Origin: JAOUEA01 sp963797635
Lineage (GTDB): Bacteria > Actinomycetota > UBA4738 > HRBIN12
Reading direction: 5' to 3'
Assembly: GCA_963797635.1 (NCBI GenBank)
Contig: CAWCPZ010000011.1
Coordinates: 124,001-188,000, forward strand
DNA: 64,000 nt
Below, one piece after another: positions 32,483 through 40,758 of the stretch. The notes beneath the pieces are model-generated. The model did not search any database, was not told the origin of the DNA, and saw only the letters and a program-made list of their open reading frames with translations. A program made the position numbers and the translations under genes. Each line of letters starts with the position of its first letter. The first letter of the stretch is position 1.

Positions 32483-33669
32483 CGTTCCTTCAGCTTCATG
32501 GACGGGGGCAGGACGATCGCGTCCCACCCCGCTCGGGTGAGCGCGAGGACGGCCTGGGTGGCTCGGCCTTCCAGTTGGGCCCGGCGCTCGGGCGGCAGCG
32601 ACGAGGGCTCGACGGGGTAGATCAGGACGGCCAGCTTCGGACCGAACCCGGCGCCGCTGCGGATCAACGTTGCGAGCTCGCCGGGAGCGGGCGGCGAGGA
32701 GACGAACACGAGCGTGGTCTCGGCCGAGGCGGCCGCGCGCAGGTGGGACAGGGCCGGCCCGATCGAACGGGCTTGCGCGTGCGAGATGCCCGCCAGCGCG
32801 TCGAGGAACCGGTCCTCGGTGACGGCGGCGGCCGGCGCTTCGGCGGTCCCCAGGCGCAGGGAGAAGCCGCGCCGAGCCATCATGACCCCGAGCGTGGCGC
32901 CCACCGAGACCGCCCGTTCGAACGCCTGGCTGTGCGATTGGCCCAGCGCCTGCGCACGGGTGTCGATGAAGACGAGGCCGCTCGCGCGCTTGGAGGACTC
33001 GTCCTGGCGGATCATGAGGGCGCCGGTGCGTGCCACCGATGGCCAGTGGATCCGCCGGAGGTCGTCGCCCTCCTGGTAGCCGCGCATCGTGTAGTACTCC
33101 TCGCCCGTGCGGAACAGCTGGCGGGCGCGGGAGGCGCCGAAGCTCTGACCGACGGCGCCGTCGGATCCGCCCAGGAGGTCCTCGATCTCCGGGGTCACCA
33201 AGAGCTCGTCGCGCTCATCGAACTCGAGCCGCTGGCGGGTCAGCGCGAACGGGTCCGTGATGTCGACGCTGAGCGGGCCCAGGCGGTACCGGCCCCGGGT
33301 CTGGGGGAGCACGGTGTAGGAGACGCGTTGCGAGCCCCGTGGTGGGACCCCCGAGACCACCAGTCGCGCCGAGCGCCCCAGCGTCGGTGGTTGACGGTCC
33401 TCCACCAGCAGGAAGCTCGTGGGCGCCGCGGAACGGTTCTCGACCTCGAGCTGCACGGTGACCCGGGTGCCCGGAGGGACGCGGACATCGTCGAGCCGGC
33501 GGTGCACGTCGATGCGGGTTCGGCCCCACCAGACGAACGCGCCGGCCAGGAAGGGGAGGACGGCCAGGCCGATCCCCACGACCTCCATGCCGGGGGAACC
33601 GATGATGCGGGCGGTGAGCCAGAGCGCGATGCCCGCGCCGAGCACGGCGATGCCCCGGCCCGAGGGCAT
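32440..33669 (-). CDS. DUF58 (vWA-like) protein
   Basis: 409 residues. Two N-terminal helices (GIAVLGAGIALWLTARIIG; VVGIGLAVLPFLAGAFVWW) precede a beta-rich segment and the DUF58 signature RTGEEYYTMRGYQEGDDLRR, then IHWPSVARTGALMIRQDESS. VFIDTRAQALGQ aligns with the metal-ion-dependent adhesion-type loop of vWA folds. It abuts the MoxR gene directly (stop TAG then ATG) with GGAGGG as ribosome binding site. In this family of operons the DUF58 protein is thought to be a partner or adaptor of the MoxR ATPase. Confidence 0.87.
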   Translation of the reverse strand: MPSGRGIAVLGAGIALWLTARIIGSPGMEVVGIGLAVLPFLAGAFVWWGRTRIDVHRRLDDVRVPPGTRVTVQLEVENRSAAPTSFLLVEDRQPPTLGRSARLVVSGVPPRGSQRVSYTVLPQTRGRYRLGPLSVDITDPFALTRQRLEFDERDELLVTPEIEDLLGGSDGAVGQSFGASRARQLFRTGEEYYTMRGYQEGDDLRRIHWPSVARTGALMIRQDESSKRASGLVFIDTRAQALGQSHSQAFERAVSVGATLGVMMARRGFSLRLGTAEAPAAAVTEDRFLDALAGISHAQARSIGPALSHLRAAASAETTLVFVSSPPAPGELATLIRSGAGFGPKLAVLIYPVEPSSLPPERRAQLEGRATQAVLALTRAGWDAIVLPPSMKLKERWHVPRERPLARSV

Positions 33670-34644
<975 letters not shown>

Positions 34645-35011
34645 CCGGTCACCCCTTCACGTGCGACCGGCCCACGAGGGCCGGCACGGATCCACTGCGC
34701 AAACGACCCGGTCATCGTACGCCACATCCACGTGAGCGAAACCCCTGCAGGCACCGTGGTCCTGCAGCTCAGCAAGGGTGTAGAGGCGGCGGTGGCAAGT
34801 TCCCGCAATCACGCCGGCCGTCGGAGCCGCGGAGGCATGGAGTGAGGGCGGCGGTCCGGCCTTCAACGCGGACGCCCCGCGCGGCCCCTATTCGCAACTC
34901 CAGGCATCACGCTCGGCCGGTCCGCCGCCGCTCGCCGAGCAGATTACACCCTTGTGATTCCTTCGCCCCGGAAGGCGCCCGGTGACTGGATGAATTCGCG
35001 ACCGCTCCCGC
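34645..35011. other. Divergent intergenic region between moxR and the HNH gene
   Basis: About 370 bases without a convincing gene. CCTGCAGGCACC and GGTCCTGCAG (34744-34766) make a short imperfect inverted repeat. On the minus strand TACGAT (34717-34712) with TTTCGC 16 bases upstream could be a moxR promoter, but the match is weak. No tRNA, RNase P or other known RNA motif was recognised. A 69-codon minus-strand frame here (34657-34866) has no protein-like features. Confidence 0.4.
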
Positions 35012-35017
35012 TAGACT
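35012..35017 (+). promoter_or_regulatory. -10-like TAGACT, leaderless promoter of the HNH gene
   Basis: TAGACT followed by six bases and ATG 35024, with no ribosome binding site. The surrounding CGCTAGACTTCG is identical to that before the threonine aldolase gene. Confidence 0.5.
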
Positions 35018-35023
35018 TCGTGC

Positions 35024-35506
35024 ATGGGACGTGCGCTCGTCCTCAACGCGACGGATTCGCCGCTGGCGGTGGTGCCAGCGCGGCGAGCGGTCGTGCTCGT
35101 CATCAAGGACAAGGCCGAGGTCGTCCTGAGCAACGGCATGGTGTTCCACTCCGAGCGGATCGTGATGGAGGCCCCCTCGGTGGTGCGTCTGCGTCGGTTC
35201 GTGCGCGTGCCCTATCGCCCCCACGCTCCGCTCACCCGCCGGGCGGTGTTCGCCCGTGACGGCTGGCACTGCCAGTACTGCGGCGCCAACGCCGAGAACC
35301 TCGACCACGTGGTCCCACGCTCGCGGGGGGGTCAGCACACCTGGGAGAACGTCGTGGCGGCGTGCCGGCGCTGCAACACCAAGAAGGAAGACCGCACGCC
35401 CGCCGAGGCCGGCTTCCATCTGGCGCGCCAGCCGTTCGCACCCCGGGACGGGTTCCACCTGACGCTCGGGCGGCTCGAGCCCGGCTGGGAGCACTACCTC
35501 CTCTAG
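35024..35506 (+). CDS. HNH endonuclease family protein
   Basis: 160 residues. An N-terminal domain (MGRALVLNATDSPLAVVPAR, then VIKDKAEVVLSNGMVFHSER) precedes the HNH fold. The zinc ribbon is WHCQYCGANAENLDHVVPRS with VVAACRRCNTKKEDRTP; the DHVVPRSRGG block holds the catalytic histidine and the WENVVAAC segment the conserved Asn. This architecture is common and usually chromosomal in Actinomycetota, so it is not evidence of an intron or phage. Cellular role unknown. It is the last gene before the dcw cluster and is separated from it by a strong palindrome. Confidence 0.9.
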   Translation: MGRALVLNATDSPLAVVPARRAVVLVIKDKAEVVLSNGMVFHSERIVMEAPSVVRLRRFVRVPYRPHAPLTRRAVFARDGWHCQYCGANAENLDHVVPRSRGGQHTWENVVAACRRCNTKKEDRTPAEAGFHLARQPFAPRDGFHLTLGRLEPGWEHYLL

Positions 35507-35574
35507 GCCCTGGGCCGGCCGGCACCACCCACCTCGCCCTCACCGATCCTCGGCTGCTGACGGTCGTATCCACT

Positions 35575-35598
35575 GTGCCCGAACAACAGTTCGGGCAC
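35575..35598. repeat. 24-bp interrupted palindrome before mraZ, LexA-box-like or terminator
   Basis: GTGCCCGAAC (35575-35584), AACA, then GTTCGGGCAC (35589-35598): 10-bp perfect arms with a 4-base loop. The core CGAAC-N4-GTTCG (35580-35593) has the same half-sites and spacing as the LexA box at 24117, but C/G instead of T/A flanks. It ends eight bases before the mraZ -35. It could terminate the HNH transcript, although no U-tract follows, or act as an operator. Confidence 0.6.
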
Positions 35599-35606
35599 GT
35601 TTCCTG

Positions 35607-35635
35607 TTGACGAAGTGGAGGACTGGTGGCATAAA
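35607..35635 (+). promoter_or_regulatory. Promoter of the dcw cluster (mraZ)
   Basis: -35 TTGACG (35607-35612), 17-base spacer, -10 CATAAA (35630-35635), about 33 bases before the mraZ GTG. The palindrome at 35575 lies immediately upstream. Confidence 0.7.
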
Positions 35636-35667
35636 CGTGTAGCTCAGTGGAGGAAAGGGGAGGAGGC

Positions 35668-36096
35668 GTGGCCGAACTGCTCGGCACGCACAGCTACCAG
35701 CTCGACCCCAAAGGCAGGGTGTCGTTGCCGGCCAGGTTCCGCGCCGCGTTCGTCGACGGGGCGTGGCTCACCGTTGGCCAGGACCGATGCCTCTACTGCT
35801 TCCCCAGGGCCGAATGGGAGCGACGCGCCGACGAGGTCGCCGCCTTCCCCCTTTCCGACAACGACGGCCGCGCGTACTCGCGCCTGTTCTTCGGAGCTTC
35901 CGAGGAAGTGAAGCTGGACGGGCAGGGTCGCGTGACGATCCCGCAGCGTCTGCGCGAGGTCGTCGGGATCGACAAAGAAGTCGTGGTGCTCGGCGTTCGG
36001 GACCGGATGGAGATCTGGGACCGGGAGGTCTACGACGCCTACGCCGCCGGATTCGCGGATGCGTACCAGACCGGTGCGCTCGACCCCAGGAGGTAA
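35668..36096 (+). CDS. mraZ: Transcriptional regulator MraZ
   Basis: 142 residues from GTG 35668 after a purine-rich tract (GAAAGGGGAGG); GTG 35647 is a possible earlier start. Two SpoVT/AbrB-like repeats are visible: LLGTHSYQLDPKGRVSLPAR with FRAAF, and LFFGASEEVKLDGQGRVTIP with QRLREVVG. MraZ binds direct repeats upstream of itself and represses or activates the dcw operon. The tract between promoter and start contains GTGGAGGA, AGTGGAGG and GGGGAGGA, which could include its operator repeats. First gene of the cluster. Confidence 0.92.
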   Translation: MAELLGTHSYQLDPKGRVSLPARFRAAFVDGAWLTVGQDRCLYCFPRAEWERRADEVAAFPLSDNDGRAYSRLFFGASEEVKLDGQGRVTIPQRLREVVGIDKEVVVLGVRDRMEIWDREVYDAYAAGFADAYQTGALDPRR

Positions 36097-36100
36097 CGAC

Positions 36101-36226
36101 GTGGCAGCACCGCTCGGCCCCAAGCTCGGCACGGAGGTTCGACAGAGCCTCTCGCTCATCGGCATGACCGCGCTCACCCTGCTCGCCTCGATCGGCCTGG
36201 GCATCCTCGCGGGACACATCGGCTGA
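36101..36226 (+). CDS. 41-residue membrane peptide between mraZ and rsmH
   Basis: Too short for routine calling but well supported. A perfect AGGAGG (36089-36094) lies six bases before GTG 36101, and the frame stops at TGA 36224-36226, one base before rsmH starts. The product has a polar, basic N-terminus (AAPLGPKLGTEVRQS) and one helix of about 23 residues (LIGMTALTLLASIGLGILAG), ending HIG. Its placement inside the dcw operon suggests a septal or envelope accessory role. It is not FtsL, which is present downstream. I do not recognise a family. Confidence 0.72.
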   Translation: MAAPLGPKLGTEVRQSLSLIGMTALTLLASIGLGILAGHIG

Positions 36227-36227
36227 G

Positions 36228-37106
36228 GTGGTGGATGCGCTCCCGCCGAACGAGGACGCACCGCACGTCCCGGTCATGGTGGCCGAGGTGACCGGGTTCC
36301 TTCGGGACCGGGGCACCGTGGTCGACATGACGCTGGGCGCCGGCGGGCACGCACGTGCGCTGCTGGAATCCGGCGTGGAGCGCGTCATCGGCATCGATCG
36401 GGACCGGAGCGCCATCACCATGGCCACGGAGCGGCTGGCGCCGTACGGATCGCGCTTCCGCGCCGTGGAGACGACCTTCTCCGGCGTGGACCACGAGCTC
36501 ACCGACGGCGCGGTCGACGGGATCCTGTTCGACCTCGGGGTCAGCTCGATGCAGCTGGACACCGCCGAGCGCGGGTTCGGCTATCGCAAGGACGGGCCCT
36601 TGGACATGCGGATGGGCGGGGACGGCCCCTCCGCAGCCGACCTGGTCAACGAGCTCTCCGAGCCCGAGCTCGCGGACCTGATCTATGAGTACGGCGGCGA
36701 GCATCGCTCCCGTCGGATCGCCCGCGCCATCGTGCGGAAGCGGCCGATCACGACGACCGATCAGCTCGCCGGCGTCATCGCGGGTGCGCTCGGGAAGCGG
36801 CCGGGGGGCCCCCACCCCGCGCGTCGCACCTTCCAAGCGCTCCGTATCGCGGTCAACCGGGAGCTCGATGAGCTCGCCGCTTCCCTGCCTCGAGCGGTCG
36901 AACTCCTCGCTCCCGGTGGCCGCGTGGTCGTGATCGCCTACCACTCCCTGGAGGACCGCATCGTCAAGCGATGCTTCCGTGAGCACGAGCAGGTCCTGAT
37001 CCTCACGAAGAAGCCGCTGCGGGCCTCCGAGGACGAGGTGGCGGCCAACCCCCGCGCGCGCAGCGCCATGTTGCGCGCCGCCGAGCGCGTGGAGGTGGCG
37101 GCGTGA
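36228..37106 (+). CDS. rsmH: 16S rRNA (cytosine(1402)-N4)-methyltransferase
   Basis: 292 residues from GTG 36228 (or the adjacent GTG 36231). HVPVMVAEVTGFLRDRGTVV, DMTLGAGGHARALLESG (SAM motif I), GIDRDRSAITMATERL, FDLGVSSMQLDTAERGFGYR, PLDMRMGGD and FQALRIAVNRELDELAASLP are diagnostic of RsmH. It N4-methylates C1402 in the ribosomal P-site. The stop overlaps ftsL (GTGA), so translation is coupled. Standard second enzyme gene of actinobacterial dcw clusters. Confidence 0.95.
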   Translation: MVDALPPNEDAPHVPVMVAEVTGFLRDRGTVVDMTLGAGGHARALLESGVERVIGIDRDRSAITMATERLAPYGSRFRAVETTFSGVDHELTDGAVDGILFDLGVSSMQLDTAERGFGYRKDGPLDMRMGGDGPSAADLVNELSEPELADLIYEYGGEHRSRRIARAIVRKRPITTTDQLAGVIAGALGKRPGGPHPARRTFQALRIAVNRELDELAASLPRAVELLAPGGRVVVIAYHSLEDRIVKRCFREHEQVLILTKKPLRASEDEVAANPRARSAMLRAAERVEVAA

Positions 37107-37531
37107 GCCAGCCGGCCCGTCAGCTGCCCGCCCCGCGCGAGCCTCGTCGTTCACCCACCCCGTCACGTGTCGCGCCTCCCGCGCGCACACCCGCGGCGCG
37201 CCCGACCCCCTCCACCCCTCCCCGGGTTCGGGCGCGTCGCGGGTCCCACCCCGCCTTCTGGTTGTTCTCGGCGATCCTGGTGGCCGGCCTGGTCCTGGGT
37301 GTCGTGGCCTTGAACGCCCTCGTGGTGAACACCACCTACCGGCTCGAAGCCGTGGAGCAACGCCAACGCGCGGCGGCGGAGTCGGGTGCGGCGCTCGAGG
37401 TCCAGGTGGCACACCAGTCCTCGCCGTCCCGCATCTCCCGGTGGGCGGGCGCCCACGGGATGGTGCTCCCCGACTCCGATGCGGTCGTGCCGCTCCAGGT
37501 GGCGGGGCCGCGCGTCGGGGACGCCGGATGA
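37103..37531 (+). CDS. ftsL: FtsL-like septum formation protein
   Basis: 142 residues from GTG 37103, overlapping the rsmH stop and, at its own end, the ftsI start. A long proline/arginine-rich cytoplasmic N-terminus (PSRVAPPARTPAARPTPSTP) precedes one membrane helix (FWLFSAILVAGLVLGVVALN). A short extracytoplasmic coiled-coil stretch follows (TTYRLEAVEQRQRAAAESGA), then the ISRWAGAHGMVLPDSDAVVP tail. Topology and position between rsmH and ftsI identify it as FtsL, which with FtsB/FtsQ activates FtsWI. Sequence similarity in this family is low, so synteny carries weight. Confidence 0.82.
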   Translation: MSQPARQLPAPREPRRSPTPSRVAPPARTPAARPTPSTPPRVRARRGSHPAFWLFSAILVAGLVLGVVALNALVVNTTYRLEAVEQRQRAAAESGAALEVQVAHQSSPSRISRWAGAHGMVLPDSDAVVPLQVAGPRVGDAG

Positions 37532-39252
37532 CGGCTCGGGGTCCGAAGAACCCTCCGGTCCACCGCCTGGTGGCGATGCTGGCCGTGATGCTGTTGGCCC
37601 TCGGGGCGATCGTCGTGCGTCTGGCGTTCCTCCAGGTGGGCGACAACGGCCAGTTCGCCGAGATGGGGTTGCAGCAACGCGTTCGCACGGTGGACCTGCC
37701 CGCGCATCGCGGCGAGATCCTCGACCGGTTCGGCATGCCGCTGGCCCTCACGCGGGCGGCCAAGGACATCTACGTCAACCCCACCCTGGTGGAGGACCCC
37801 GAGGGCGAGGCCGCCACGATCGCGGACATCCTGTCCATGAAGCAGAAGGACGTCGAGCAGGCGCTCGAGTCCGACGGGACCTTCGTCTACCTCCAGCGCC
37901 AGGTCGACATGGACATCGCCGACGAACTCGAAGCCCAACAGCTCCCCGGGATCGGGTTCCTCGAGGTGCCCCAGCGGTACTACCCGGCGGGCTCGCTGGC
38001 GCCACAGGTGCTGGGGCTCGTCGACGTGGACGGCAAGGGCATCTCCGGGCTCGAGACCCAGTACCAGACCCAGCTCGCGGGCACGCCGGGGGAGCGGACC
38101 GCCGAGCTGTCGGCCGACGGCCTGCCGATCTCCAGCGGGCTCGACACCCTGACCGAACCGGTGCCCGGGACCACCGTGGTCACCACGATCGACCGCCAGA
38201 TGCAGTTCATGGCCCAGACCGCCCTCGAACGCGCGGTGCAGGCCAACGGCGCCCTCGGCGGCACGGTGGTCGTGATGGATCCGCACACCGGCGACGTCTA
38301 CGCCATGGCCACCTACCCGTGGTTCGACCCGAACGATTTCTCGGGGGCCTCGCAGGACGCGATGCGCAACCGCGCCGTCACCGACTCCTTCGAGCCCGGA
38401 TCGGTCAACAAGATCATCACCGCGGCGGCCGCGCTGGAGACCGGCTCGGTGAGCCTGGACCAACGGTTCCGGGTGCCGTCATCGATGCAGGTGGGACCGT
38501 TCACGATCTACGACTCGCACGTGCACCCGATCGAGACGATGACCCTGGGCGACATCATCGCCGAGTCCAGCAACATCGGCGCGGCCCTCGTCGCCAACGA
38601 GGTCGGCAACGACCAGCTGGGTGCCTACATGCAGCGCTTCGGGTACGGACAGCCGACGGGGATCGGGTTCCCCGGTGAGGCCTCGGGCGTCCTTCTCCCG
38701 GCATCGCAGTGGGACGAGGTGATCCGCGCCACGGTCTCCTACGGCCAGGGCATCTCGGTGACGCCGATGCAGATGGCCGACGTCTACGCCACGATCGCCA
38801 ACGGCGGCCGCTGGGTCCAGCCGCGACTGGTGCGGGGGTTCGAAGGTCCGGACGGCACGTTCAGCGATGCGCCGGAGCAGCGCACCCGGCGCGTCGTGAG
38901 CCCCACCACGGCCGATCTGCTGACCCGGATGCTCGCCTACGTGGTGGAGGACGGGACCGGCGCCGAAGCCCAGATCCCGGGCTACCAGGTGGCGGGCAAG
39001 ACCGGGACCTCGCGCAAGCTCGACGACAGCGGGCACTACGTCCAGCGGTACATGGCCTCGTTCGTGGGGTTCCTGCCGGCATCGGACCCGAGGGTGGTGA
39101 TCGCCGTCTCGATCGATGAACCCCGCACGGTCTACGGCGGACTGGCCGCCGCACCCCTGTTCCAGGAGATCGCCCGGTACGCGATCCAGCGGCTGTCGAT
39201 CCCGGCCTCACCCCCGGTGGCCCTGCCGCCGCACGCCCAAGAACTTCCATGA
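37528..39252 (+). CDS. ftsI: Septal peptidoglycan transpeptidase FtsI (class B PBP)
   Basis: 574 residues. A cytoplasmic basic start and one signal-anchor helix (LVAMLAVMLLALGAIVVRLA) precede the dimerisation region containing RTVDLPAHRGEILDRFGMPL. The transpeptidase domain has the nucleophile SxxK motif in FEPGSVNKIITAAAAL, SxN as ESSNIGAALV, and KTGTS in YQVAGKTGTSRKL. FtsI cross-links stem peptides at the septum with FtsW. It overlaps ftsL by four bases. No C-terminal PASTA domain is present; the protein ends in a proline-rich tail. Confidence 0.95.
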   Translation: MTARGPKNPPVHRLVAMLAVMLLALGAIVVRLAFLQVGDNGQFAEMGLQQRVRTVDLPAHRGEILDRFGMPLALTRAAKDIYVNPTLVEDPEGEAATIADILSMKQKDVEQALESDGTFVYLQRQVDMDIADELEAQQLPGIGFLEVPQRYYPAGSLAPQVLGLVDVDGKGISGLETQYQTQLAGTPGERTAELSADGLPISSGLDTLTEPVPGTTVVTTIDRQMQFMAQTALERAVQANGALGGTVVVMDPHTGDVYAMATYPWFDPNDFSGASQDAMRNRAVTDSFEPGSVNKIITAAAALETGSVSLDQRFRVPSSMQVGPFTIYDSHVHPIETMTLGDIIAESSNIGAALVANEVGNDQLGAYMQRFGYGQPTGIGFPGEASGVLLPASQWDEVIRATVSYGQGISVTPMQMADVYATIANGGRWVQPRLVRGFEGPDGTFSDAPEQRTRRVVSPTTADLLTRMLAYVVEDGTGAEAQIPGYQVAGKTGTSRKLDDSGHYVQRYMASFVGFLPASDPRVVIAVSIDEPRTVYGGLAAAPLFQEIARYAIQRLSIPASPPVALPPHAQELP

Positions 39253-39283
39253 AACGTTGCACGGCCAGGGGCGAGGGCACGGG

Positions 39284-39289
39284 TACGCT
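39284..39289 (+). promoter_or_regulatory. -10-like TACGCT, possible internal leaderless promoter of murE
   Basis: TACGCT followed by eight bases and the GTG at 39298, in the 45-base gap after ftsI. murE lacks a ribosome binding site, unlike most genes in the cluster. Confidence 0.4.
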
Positions 39290-39297
39290 ACGACCCG

Positions 39298-40758
39298 GTG
39301 CCACCGTCCTTCCCCCAACGCTTGTTCGCTGACGTCCTCGGAGCCGTTCCCGAGGCCGAGGTTCGAGGCGACGCCATCATCGGCGACGTGGCCTTCGATT
39401 CCCGCGACGTGACGCCGGGGGCGCTCTTCTTCTGCGTCCCTGGGGCAACGGTCGACGGCCACGATTTCGCGATGGCGGCGATCGAGGCCGGTGCCGCCGC
39501 GCTGGTCGTCGAGCGATGGCTCGACGTGGACGTGCCCCAGGCGAAGGTTCCGTCGGTCCGCCGCGCGATGGGTCCGGTCTCGGCCCGTGCGTTCGGCGAC
39601 CCCGCCTCGGCCATGACCATGCTCGGGGTCACCGGCACGAACGGCAAGACGACGACGACCTACCTGGTGGAGGGGATCGTGCGGGCGGCCGGGTTCCGGG
39701 CGGGCGTGATCGGCACCACCGGCGCGCGCGCCGACGGACAACCGGTGCCGCTGGTGCGCACCACGCCGGAGGCCCCGGACCTGCACCGGCTCCTGGCGAG
39801 GATGCGCGACGCCGGGGTCGAGGTCGTGGCCATGGAGGTGTCGTCGCACGCCCTGGATCAGGACCGGGTGGGCGGCGTGCGGTTCGACGCCGTCGCCTTC
39901 ACGAACCTGTCGCAGGACCACCTCGACTACCACCCCTCGATGGCGGCCTACTTCGCGGCGAAGGCTTCGGTGTTCACGCCGGAGCATGCGGTGCGGGGGG
40001 CGGTGAACGCCGACGACCCATGGGGGCGTCGCCTCCTCGAGGAGCCGGCCATCCCGCTGGCGACGTTCGCGATCGATCGCGACGCCGATCTGCGCGCCAC
40101 CGACGTGGTGGTCACCCGCGAGGGCCTCGAGTTCCGGCTCGGCGACCTCACGATCCGCTCGGATCTGCGCGGGCGGTTCAACGTGTCGAACGTGTTGGCG
40201 GCGATGTCGCTCGCACGGGCGGCGAACATCCCCGACGCGGTCGCCGCCGGAGGCGTGGAGACGGTCTCGGAGGTGCCCGGCCGGGTCGAGGTCGTGGACG
40301 CCGGACAGCGATCGCTGGTGGTAGTGGACTACGCACACACGCCGGATAGCATCCTGCACGTGCTGCAGGCGGCGCGCCCGTTGACCACGGGCAGGCTCAT
40401 CGTCGTGTTCGGTTGCGGGGGTGACCGCGACCGCGCCAAGCGTCCCCTGATGGGGCAGGCAGCCACCGCCAACGCGGATCTGACGATCATCACCAGCGAC
40501 AATCCGCGCAGCGAGGACCCCCGCACGATCATCGCCGAGATCGAACCGGGAGCGGTCCTGGGTGGCGGCGAGTTCCGCGTGGAACCCGACCGGCGCGCGG
40601 CGATCCGTGCGGCGGTCCGCGAGGCGGGCGAGGGCGACACGGTGGTGATCGCCGGCAAGGGCCACGAGGACTACCAGGAACTGGCCGGCGGCACGGTCCA
40701 TTTCGACGATCGCGAGGTCGCGCGCGAGGAGCTCATGGCGATCCGGGAGGATGCATGA
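39298..40758 (+). CDS. murE: UDP-MurNAc-tripeptide synthetase MurE, meso-diaminopimelate type
   Basis: 486 residues. The N-terminal domain has GDVAFDSRDVTPGALFFCVP; the ATP loop is GVTGTNGKTTTTYLVEGI; VVAMEVSSHALDQDRV and FTNLSQDHLDYHPSM follow. The C-terminal domain carries TSDNPRSEDP; its DNPR motif marks enzymes that add meso-diaminopimelate rather than lysine. It adds the third residue of the stem peptide in the cytosol. It starts 45 bases after ftsI with a possible promoter of its own and overlaps murF by four bases. Confidence 0.95.
   Translation: MPPSFPQRLFADVLGAVPEAEVRGDAIIGDVAFDSRDVTPGALFFCVPGATVDGHDFAMAAIEAGAAALVVERWLDVDVPQAKVPSVRRAMGPVSARAFGDPASAMTMLGVTGTNGKTTTTYLVEGIVRAAGFRAGVIGTTGARADGQPVPLVRTTPEAPDLHRLLARMRDAGVEVVAMEVSSHALDQDRVGGVRFDAVAFTNLSQDHLDYHPSMAAYFAAKASVFTPEHAVRGAVNADDPWGRRLLEEPAIPLATFAIDRDADLRATDVVVTREGLEFRLGDLTIRSDLRGRFNVSNVLAAMSLARAANIPDAVAAGGVETVSEVPGRVEVVDAGQRSLVVVDYAHTPDSILHVLQAARPLTTGRLIVVFGCGGDRDRAKRPLMGQAATANADLTIITSDNPRSEDPRTIIAEIEPGAVLGGGEFRVEPDRRAAIRAAVREAGEGDTVVIAGKGHEDYQELAGGTVHFDDREVAREELMAIREDA

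Noticed and set aside
34657..34866. 69-codon minus-strand gene upstream of moxR
   Set aside because: No ribosome binding site, no recognisable motif and biased composition; more likely moxR leader sequence.
35024..35506. Homing or mobile-element HNH nuclease
   Set aside because: The domain arrangement is the common chromosomal actinobacterial type, there is no intron or intein context, and flanking genes are core.
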